Part shown: positions 56,889 through 64,000 of the stretch, piece after piece
How the letters are laid out: the number at the start of each line of letters is the position of its first letter
How positions within the stretch are numbered: the first letter of the stretch is position 1
Source: Isoetes taiwanensis
Taxonomy: Eukaryota; Streptophyta; Lycopodiopsida; Isoetales; Isoetaceae
Reading direction: 5' to 3'
Length of the DNA: 64,000 bases
NCBI GenBank assembly: GCA_021234155.1
Contig: JAJEKV010000765.1
Location: 29,982 to 93,981 of the forward strand
Notes under the pieces: model-generated
Told to the model about the DNA's origin: nothing
What the model saw: the letters and a program-made list of their open reading frames with translations, nothing else
The model's database searches: none
Translations under genes and position numbers: made by a program

Positions 56889-59886
56889 TCATTTTTCCAC
56901 TAGCATCCCCAAGGATATGAGAACCTTATTCCTTACATCCTGAGGTATTGTAACTCTCGCTGTTTTACTAGGAATAGTTTTTGGAGTCCACGAGTACAAT
57001 ACGGTTTCAACGTCTAGCCAAAGATCAGGATCACTTGGATTTCTCCTCCACCTCTTTGTCCAACAATCTGAATATCTTTCTTTATCGGTGACATTACTCA
57101 ACTGATGTAATTGGACACCACCATTCCCACAAGCACCTTATTGAAGCTAACATCACCTTCTTCTTTGCAAATATCCGAGATAGTCCATCCCAACCACCTT
57201 TGGATAGGTCTCTAGATCTGTTTTGGTTTTACTACTACAAATTGGTGGCACTCCACGTCAGTAGAAGGTTCATAACAATCCATGCCTAGATATTTTGGCC
57301 TATCCTTCTTAGGACCAACATAGTGTTTATCAGATTGAGGAGGAGCATATGCCTTCACAATGCTACTAATGGTACCATCATCTTTAAAACACACCAGCCT
57401 AATGTTTTCCACTTACTTTTAGGGAACCACCCTTCTTTCAGCTCTTCTGAGGATGTGTCTACCTCATCCAACAAGTTGATCACCTTCTTCCAATAATCTA
57501 TCAATGCACGATTAGTCTCATCTGAATTAGTTTGCCAATGCTTGATGTAGTCATTGATGCCATCCTTAGTCAATCCCAATTGCTTGACTTCTTCAGTTGG
57601 TTTTAGAGCTTTTGGTTGACCAGGAGGTATCATAGGCTTGCCATTTGCATCCCTGTGCCAAATTTCTGCCCCACCTCTCCACTTCTCCTCTGAAGGTCTC
57701 ATTTTCCATTGCATGATTGGAATCCCTTCTCTCACCCAAAAAGTGAATTGAAGAGGTCTAGAATGACCTTCCATGTCGAGAGCATAACCATCCACAAAAC
57801 TCTTCCAATCAGGCACTTCTTCTATGATAGATCCTATAGGAGATGGATTTGTACATCCATGAAATATTTCCAATAGCCTGGGAAAGTTGGTAACTGTCTG
57901 CTGTCTCAATACATGACTATATTTTCCAAACAATGCATCCACATCCTCATGAGTATGTCCGGGCATTAGGAACCCCAAATTGACTCTTTCAAAAATACCC
58001 ACAACTGTTAAGTAGGATAGGAAAGAAAACATCCACCTGTTCTTATTTTGACCAAGCACAATTATCTAGTTGCAAGAGGAGCTTTCTGGGCAGATCTCGA
58101 GGTTTAGCACGAGATGTTGAAGCTCCAACATGTTCATTAGGTCCATTCCTCCTAAATCTTGCCTTGCTAAACTTTTCAATACTATTAGGGGTTCCATCCA
58201 ACAATGCACTATGTAGTGCCTGGCTAGTCAGGATCCACAGTAGGTTACCATTGTAACCCTTCTCATAGTTTCTTAAACACCTCATGATACTCCCAATGTG
58301 AAAATCTGGACCATCACTCCACAACTCTAAACTGAAATGGCCATAATAGGTCTGAGCCTGCCCATGCAATATTGCCCCAGTCATTGAAATCTGCAAAGGA
58401 TATGATCTTCCACATGACTTAGGAATGTACTTGAATTGTGGAAGACAAGTCTTCTGTTGGTCCATTTTATCATGTATAATACATAGATAGTTATTAGGTT
58501 CCATTGCAGATAAGGTCCTCCACATCCAATAAGTTGATCTACATGATAGTTGATCTGTCATATGGTCCTTCATATGTTCCCTTATCTTTGCCCTTAGACT
58601 TGGTTGCACAGTCTTATCTAGTGTCTCCTTCAACTTAGCACATAAATTGCACTTGGCAAAGTTGTTTGAAGTTGCTATGGTCACATGCTTGAAATGCTTA
58701 TTCCATAGCCTACTAAAACTGGGCTGGGATATAGAGGCTACTCCAAGTTCACGAAGCAATGCATTTATTTCCTCTAATATGCTCTTCTGGGTACAATGGG
58801 ATGGCAATCTCTTTTCAACAATAACTCTACCCTGTTCATCCTTCTTACTCTTATGTGGCATGTTTTCTGCATTGAAATCCACATATCTTTCAAATATTTC
58901 CTTTGCAGCTATAGTTCTTGAGGTAGGCCTTACCAGGCCAGTGTTCCCATGCAATGCAATTTTACTACCATTTTCATGTCTCTTTTGCCAGTTGTGCCAA
59001 GAAGAGGTTGGAATTCCATGTATAGCCATCCATGCTTTTGAACATATCCACTTTCCATTCAATGGGAATCTTTTCTTCTTTGATCTTTCATCCCCGAATT
59101 GCATAGCCAAATATGGTGTACATGAAATTCCTCCTGCTATCACACTTATGTTCCTGATATGTAGCTCTTGCTCCCACCAACTCCTCTATTGTGAACATTC
59201 TAACACAAGAAAAACAACAACATTCACCTCCTCTAACCTTCATCATAGCTTCGGGAGAACAATCATAATCGACTTGCATCTTTTGGTGGGATAATGTTTG
59301 AAAGTTGGAAGTGGCCTCTTGCTACTTGTGTGAACATTGTTGACAATGGTTCTACATCTAAAGGAAACGTGTAGTTCCCCTCCGGTTGAATCTTGTCCCT
59401 AGGCCATGCAACAATAGTTGGAACCTCTAGTTGCTTCACACAAGCTAGGCATTCTTGTTTGCCCGAACCCTTTTCCTTCCAATTGTCATATAATTTTGAG
59501 ATTGCCACACCTAACCTGTCCTCCCCTAATCTTTCATCATTCTTTGTATTGATAGGATCTGCTAGAACAATAATCCCTTCTCCCTCTTGCCTCTCATTTG
59601 CATGCATGCGGGATCTTGACCTTTTGTTTTTCCAATCGACCAGAAGTATAAAGTACAATTTCCTTTCCTTTGCCATCATCCTTTTCATTTGAGGTTTTTC
59701 CTTTCCTTTGCCATCATCAACATCATTTGGAGTCTTTTTCCTTTCCTTTGCCATCATCAACATCATTTGAGGTATTTTCCTTTCCTTGGACATCATGTTC
59801 ATTAGTTGAGAATTTCTCCTTGCCTTGATTAGCATCATTGGGGGTTTTTTTTTTAGCATTTTGCATGCCATTGACCTAGAATGCAT
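56889..59886 (-). pseudogene. DUF7869-like protein, probable transposase of an uncharacterised DNA transposon
   Basis: Minus-strand frames read in order 59,263-59,886, 59,088-59,279, 58,043-59,143, 57,355-58,059, 57,212-57,412 and 56,889-57,101, roughly 900 residues. The N-terminal part is Lys/Met-rich with tandem repeats. Next comes a Cys-rich segment (GGECCCFSCVRMFTIEELVG), then FPLNGKWICSKAWMAIHGIP. The core has IIHDKMDQQKTCLPQF, LLLQLDNCA and FLMPGHTHEDVDALFGKYSH. This matches the DUF7869 pattern as I remember it, and the spaced acidic residues suggest an RNase-H-fold nuclease. Frame breaks near 58,055 (just after LDNCA), 59,091-59,143 and 57,400 show decay. HMM confirmation is lacking. 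Confidence 0.6.
59685..59850 (-). repeat. In-frame minisatellite, about 50-bp units
   Basis: Three to four imperfect copies containing TTTCCTTTCCTTTGCCATCA and ATCATTTGAGG encode the repeated Met-Ala-Lys-Glu-Arg-Lys units in the N-terminal region of the DUF7869-like gene. Copy number probably varies between alleles. Confidence 0.75.
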
Positions 59887-60059
59887 AAAAATATATAGTA
59901 AGTTAGCATATCCAAATAACCTCTAACTAACATGTTCATAAATGAAAGCCTCATATGTCTTATTCTATTTGATCATTCTATTTATATAATGGGATTCCCC
60001 AAGTTATTTTCCTCAACATTATATAAAAATAAAACCCTCTACTTATAACCTTCAAACTT

Positions 60060-60330
60060 GTATCCTATAATAACCTTAGAAACAACTTTTAAGGTTATTA
60101 TAGGTTTGCAGTTTTAAGGTTAAGAAGTTTATTATAGGTTAGAAAATTTAAGGTTGGAAAGTTATTGTAGGTTAAAAGTTTTAAGGTTAGAAGTCTAATT
60201 CATGAACTTTTAAACTTATAACTTAACTATTAACTTAAAACTATTTTAAAAACTTATAAGTCATAACTTTTAAACTTAATAACCCTTAAAACAATTGTCC
60301 TTAAAACAATTAACCCTTGTAATAAATTTT
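60060..60330. repeat. AT-rich repeats (TTTTAAGGTTA / TTATAGGTT)
   Basis: At least four variants of a roughly 33-bp unit (TTTTAAGGTTA followed by GAAGTTTATTATAGGTT) and several ACTTTTAAACTTAT units lie upstream of the DUF7869-like gene. They could be subterminal repeats of its transposon. A conspicuous GCGCGGTACG block follows at 60,349. Confidence 0.6.
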
Positions 60331-60429
60331 CGCGGAAGTTATAATGGCGCGGTACGAAATTTTAAAAGCAGTTATTATTTCAAGTTAGCCTTCCTTTTCA
60401 AACTTTTCTCTCACACTTTCGAACATTAG

Positions 60430-60502
60430 CGCTTCTGCTTCCAATTTCGGCATTCCAGGCGCTTCTGCTTCCAATTTCGGCATTCCAGGCGCTTCTGCTT
60501 TC
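60430..60502. repeat. Tandem repeat, 30-bp unit, 2.4 copies
   Basis: GCGCTTCTGCTTCCAATTTC with GGCATTCCAG occurs at 60,430-60,459 and 60,460-60,489 exactly, then partially. Confidence 0.9.
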
Positions 60503-60574
60503 TCGGCTTTCTCGGCTTCTATCTGCTTCTCGGCATCATCAATCTACCTTCAATCTATCTTCTCTGCTTTCTGG

Positions 60575-60640
60575 GCATCAATCTATCTGCTGCATGACCT
60601 AAGGAATCAATCTATCTGCTGCATGACCTAAGGAATCGTC
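60575..60640. repeat. Tandem repeat, 29-bp unit, 2 copies
   Basis: CAATCTATCTGCTGCATGAC followed by CTAAGGAAT occurs twice in succession. The surrounding 60,500-60,960 is low-complexity sequence rich in TCTCGGCTTC and TATCTG words, with no gene. Confidence 0.85.
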
Positions 60641-61099
60641 AATCTATCTTTCTCGGCTTCAATGGCGCCAGAGCTTTTTTATCGTTTTTGAGCTTCGAGC
60701 TTTTATCTGTTTTTATCTGTTTTCGAGCTTTTGGGTTTTCGGATTCTATCTGCTTCTCGGCTTCTATCTGCTTTAGGGTTTTCGGCTCAAAGGTTTTTTC
60801 GGCTCAAAGGTTTGTAGGCTCTATACAATGTCTCTGGTTTTTTTGGTTTTTTGGCTCTCTACAATCTCTCTGACTTTGAATAACTTTGGTTTTTTGTGTT
60901 AAAGCTTCTCGGCTTCTCGGTTAGAAGGCTCAATTCTCGGGTACTGAACACAAGTAGGTTAGTATTTCCTGTTATATACATAAAGTAGTTATTTTACATA
61001 AAGCAGTTCCTCACAGGATTGGTTCTGTGATCTGGCCTATATGATCTGCTCTTATTCTATTTCAATAGGTCTTCCTCTATCTGTTCTAAGCCATGATCT

Positions 61100-61262
61100 A
61101 AAATAATGAAGTAAATAATGATCTATGATCTATCTGCTCTATGATCTTGCTCTATGATCTATGAGCTATGAGCTATGATCTATGATCTATCTGCTCTATG
61201 ATCTATCTGCTCTATGATCTATGATCTATCTGCTCTATGATCTATCTGCTCTATGATCATGC
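61100..61262. repeat. Minisatellite (CTATGATCTATCTGCT)n
   Basis: About eight units of 8 and 16-17 bp built from CTATGATCTAT and CTGCTCTATGATC. It is purely repetitive and not coding. Confidence 0.85.
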
Positions 61263-61420
61263 TTATATGATTTTGCTGTATCTGCTCTTATTCTATTTCA
61301 CTAGCTCTTCCTCTATCTGTTCTAAATAATGAACTAAAAGAATGAACTAAATATTGAACTAAAATAATGTATTCAACGATTATGCATTCTGTTAGAATAA
61401 TATGTTAGAATGGGAGAAAT

Positions 61421-61521
61421 CGCGCTTGGCGCATTTCTATTTTTGGTTTCCGATTTTCCATTAGGTTAATCAAAGTGCGCCAGGCGCGTTTTTAGTTTCT
61501 ATACAAATCGCGCCAGGCGCG
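61421..61521. repeat. Three GCGCCAGGCGCG-type palindromes
   Basis: CGCGCTTGGCGC (61,421-61,432), GCGCCAGGCGCG (61,477-61,488) and CGCGCCAGGCGCG (61,509-61,521) stand out in AT-rich sequence. A related CGCGCCTGGC lies at 62,141. Each is an interrupted palindrome. They lie 130-230 bp upstream of the reading frame at 61,652. Confidence 0.7.
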
Positions 61522-61651
61522 TGTAAAATAGATCTGTGAAAAAAACATAGCAAACGCTACCTGGCGATTTTGGAATTATGTATGTTCGTAATCATTTTAT
61601 GGGGAGAGTAATATATCATTTGCTAATGACTTAATTTCTCGTTCTAGTGCC

Positions 61652-62062
61652 ATGGATTTTCCTTATGCATGGACACTAGCTGATCCCCTTGGATGGTTCT
61701 AGTTCAAATACACTTCGGACGGGCGACCATCAACTCGGACCACGCAGACAAGATATTACTTGAGTGTCTTTGTTCAAAGCGTTCAAAGAGAGTTGGAGAA
61801 TCCAATAGACAGTCTGTATCAGGGGCCATGGGTACACTTCCATCGCATCTATGGACATATCAGACTCCTCATGCTCTTAGTAAGGCTCATGCCAACAAAT
61901 AAGTACGAGGATTTGCTTTATAGTATCAAGGATCGATACAACACTCTGGTTTGGAGACTCGACATCCGCAGGGAAGATGAGGATCCTGTCATATCAGGGT
62001 GGTTCAGGTGGGACTTTTTGCTGGATTGGGCCGATGAAGTGGGGCTATGTGACATATTGTAG
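61652..62062 (+). other. Unidentified reading frame, possibly one exon
   Basis: From ATG 61,652 (MDFPYAWTLADPLGWF) the frame meets one TAG at 61,700 and then stays open to the stop at 62,060. It encodes a Trp/Arg-rich sequence (QGPWVHFHRIYGHIRLLMLL, IKDRYNTLVWRLDIRREDED, ISGWFRWDFLLDWADEVGLC). The TAG sits in TGGTTCTAG|TTC, which could also be a splice acceptor, so the true exon may begin at 61,703. I do not recognise the family. The amino-acid composition looks protein-like. It could be host sequence or an accessory ORF of the nearby DUF7869-like element. Confidence 0.35.
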
Positions 62063-62249
62063 AGATAGAAAGAATTCGGCTACTGGCATTTTTTGCGTAA
62101 GAAGAAATGTACATACACTTTTTGAATATGAATACAAACTCGCGCCTGGCACAATTTTGCACTATATTTTTATGTCATTTAGTTTATTATGTTTTTTTAT
62201 ATGCAATGTCGAAAACATTGAATCCTTTGATGCCCTCCAGCCAGTATGA

Positions 62250-62998
62250 CCAACCCCAAGAAACTATATATTTTCATTAATGTGTAGTTTCATGGGGTTG
62301 ATATGAACAGCTAAAGAACATCCGCAATTCAAAATTCACAACATCAATGAGATGTTATGATATATTCATTTCTTTTTTGAATATCCAAATATACATACCT
62401 TTTTAGGACGTTCCTTTGGCCATGCTACAAATGTGCCCACGCCACCAATTTGTATATCGCCAGGGATGTCTTCTTGGAAGAGCCTCATCTTCGTAATTGC
62501 AGTTTATAATGGAAATCTTACGTAAACTGTTTCCAAGAGGAACACCATGACACATAGAACTTGGATTCAGATCTTGATTTTACATAAGCCTACTTTCGCG
62601 CTTCAAGTTTGTTGTTAAAGATAGCATTCTTCTCAGACACCGATGAAGAACCAGAATGCATTGGAAAAAATAGAGGACGAAAAATAGAGAACAAGAGAAT
62701 GCATTCGGAATGGAATCACACTCACCATAGCTCGTGACATCGAATGGGATTGAAGGCGGCTCGATCGAATAGGATTGAAGGCGTTGTAGACGGATCTTAG
62801 GCTTTGATAGTAGGAATGATCTTGGCGCACGAAAGTAGGAATGATCTTGGAGCCTCGATAGTAGGTGGCCGATTAGGTGGTAGTAGGTTGCCACATATGC
62901 GTTTCTTGAAATTAATAATTAATTGTTCTTGAAATTGCACTAAAAAGAAAACACAATTTAAATTTGTAAATGAGCGGATGGCGGTTAATTAAAGGCGG
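62250..62998. other. Spacer without a recognisable gene
   Basis: An 18-bp direct repeat (AGTAGGAATGATCTTGG at 62,809 and 62,835) is the only structure seen. Minus-strand frames at 62,580-62,894 have no known domain. Confidence 0.35.
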
Positions 62999-63005
62999 TA
63001 TAAAT
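62999..63005 (+). promoter_or_regulatory. Candidate TATA box
   Basis: TATAAAT within GGCGGTATAAATTTAAAAGG lies about 115 bp before the ATG at 63,119, a plausible promoter spacing for the partial gene downstream. Confidence 0.35.
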
Positions 63006-63118
63006 TTAAAAGGATTTAATTTGAATTTACGGTTGTAAATCGGCGCCAAGATTATGAACGCATACATATAAGTTTAAACCAAAATCCCAGTCTCATATTA
63101 TCCGCGACTTGCAGTTCT

Positions 63119-64000
63119 ATGGCGCCTAGAGGATTCGCCGCGGGCCGAGAGGCTGGTAGAGGTGGGCGACTAAAGCACAAATCCCATGCACGAGGTCAGT
63201 CTTTGAACAAGCGAAAAGCACAAATCCAACAAGCCCTCGTGTAATTGATCCATTTTTGTTACAGAATTGATTTCTCGTGTCCCTTTTTTGTTAGGTTTTT
63301 AGGATGTTTTTCTCGTAATAATATAGTTATTATCCAATAAGAAGCATGTGTCCTCTAATGTTTGAGTTCATATGTCCCAAAAATGTATGGAAACAAATGC
63401 TTAATGTGTACATGTTGGTTTCTCTTTTAATGTCAGATGTGCCGCTTTGAAGCTTGTATACTTAGCTGAACAAGATTCAAGAGCTAGTTGTATTTTTATA
63501 GTTAGTTGTGTCCTCCGATGAAGATTCAACTCTTTAAGTTGCATTTTTTATAGTTAGTTGTGTCCCGAGCATTTTGATTCGGACGAAAAAGCGGGCAGCT
63601 TTTTAATTAGGCATTACATTAGTTTCTTTATCTTTCGGGTCACTTCTAAACGCTAAGCGGCGTATTTGTTGCATTTTGATTGGGGACAAAACGGACCTGG
63701 CCCTGACCCCAATAAACTAAATGAACTTGCGTGTATTCATTTTTTCAAATCATGGCTGCCGCGTTTTGTTGCATATGTGTCGACGGCATTTATTTGAGCA
63801 TAAAAGATTAACCCATGTCTTTGTAATTTCACAGATCACAAAAGACAATCAAAAGAGGAGGACCAAAAAAGGCGAGACCTCTGATCCTAGAAAAAGCAAA
63901 GGGCCGAAGAAGATATTCTTTATTCTGGGACTGCGGCATGTATTGGCGTTAGAAGATACATACGGAATAATAAAGGCTGGTAGAACCTCCATGTCGAGAG
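63119..64000 (+). CDS. Possible 5' part of an unidentified gene (runs off the window)
   Basis: An ATG at 63,119 opens a GC-richer, basic segment (MAPRGFAAGREAGRGGRLKH, then SHARGQSLNKRKAQIQQAL). A second segment, open from 63,835 after TTGTAATTTCACAG to the window edge, encodes another basic stretch and then FFILGLRHVLALEDTYGIIK. Joining 63,119-63,238 to 63,835-64,000 keeps the frame, giving at least 95 residues, but the donor CTC|GTGTAA is weak. The stronger donor at 63,194 (GAG|GTCAGT) leads to an early stop. The basic N-terminus suggests a nucleic-acid-binding or nuclear protein. I do not recognise the family. Confidence 0.35.

Noticed and set aside
58647-59294. 215-codon plus-strand frame
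   Set aside because: It is antisense to the DUF7869-like coding region, which carries the recognisable motifs on the minus strand.

Overview
This window looks like a repeat-rich nuclear segment from a land plant. It has AT-rich spacers, plant-type LINEs, Ty3/gypsy chromoviruses primed by initiator tRNA-Met, and one intron-containing host gene of a plant-specific stress family. The density of decayed, nested elements suggests a large genome. A fern, lycophyte or other non-seed plant is plausible, but the sequence alone does not settle this. There is no bacterial, organellar or CRISPR signature.

Layout. (1) About 229-8,965 and 21,410-29,391 are the two arms of a large, diverged inverted duplication. 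Both arms carry, in mirrored order, a gag/LTR chimera, an ORF1-only 'half-LINE' with a (TTATC)n tail, and a LINE whose endonuclease part is inverted relative to its reverse transcriptase part. The left arm alone has two later LINE insertions; the right arm still shows the empty sites. (2) The ~12 kb between the arms holds more LINE debris, a 2.8 kb GC-richer LINE on the minus strand (10,556-13,380), and the only convincing complete host gene, an OXIDATIVE STRESS 3 (OXS3)-like gene with two coding exons (17,354-18,133). (3) About 29.2-51.3 kb is a cluster of at least four copies of one chromovirus family. Three are on the minus strand and one on the plus strand, with LTR fragments and chimeric pieces between them. 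One copy is split by a 5.28 kb DNA transposon (32,375-37,656) that has 16-bp CAC...GTG terminal inverted repeats and a 3-bp target duplication. (4) 51.3-55.9 kb is largely featureless. (5) A truncated LINE (55.9-56.6 kb) precedes a decayed minus-strand gene (56,889-59,886) whose core resembles the DUF7869 family, a probable RNase-H-fold transposase of a poorly described DNA transposon group. It is flanked by repeats and followed by an unidentified ORF (61,652-62,062) and the 5' part of a possible host gene running off the right edge (63,119-64,000).

How it fits together: almost everything is mobile-element sequence, and the nesting gives a relative history. The half-LINE, the inverted LINE and the gag/LTR chimera came first. 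The inverted duplication followed, then the left-arm LINE insertions. Separately, the chromovirus copies were cut by the CAC/GTG transposon. The OXS3-like gene is the one clear host function and would act in the nucleus in stress tolerance. All family assignments come from motifs read by eye; no database search was run.
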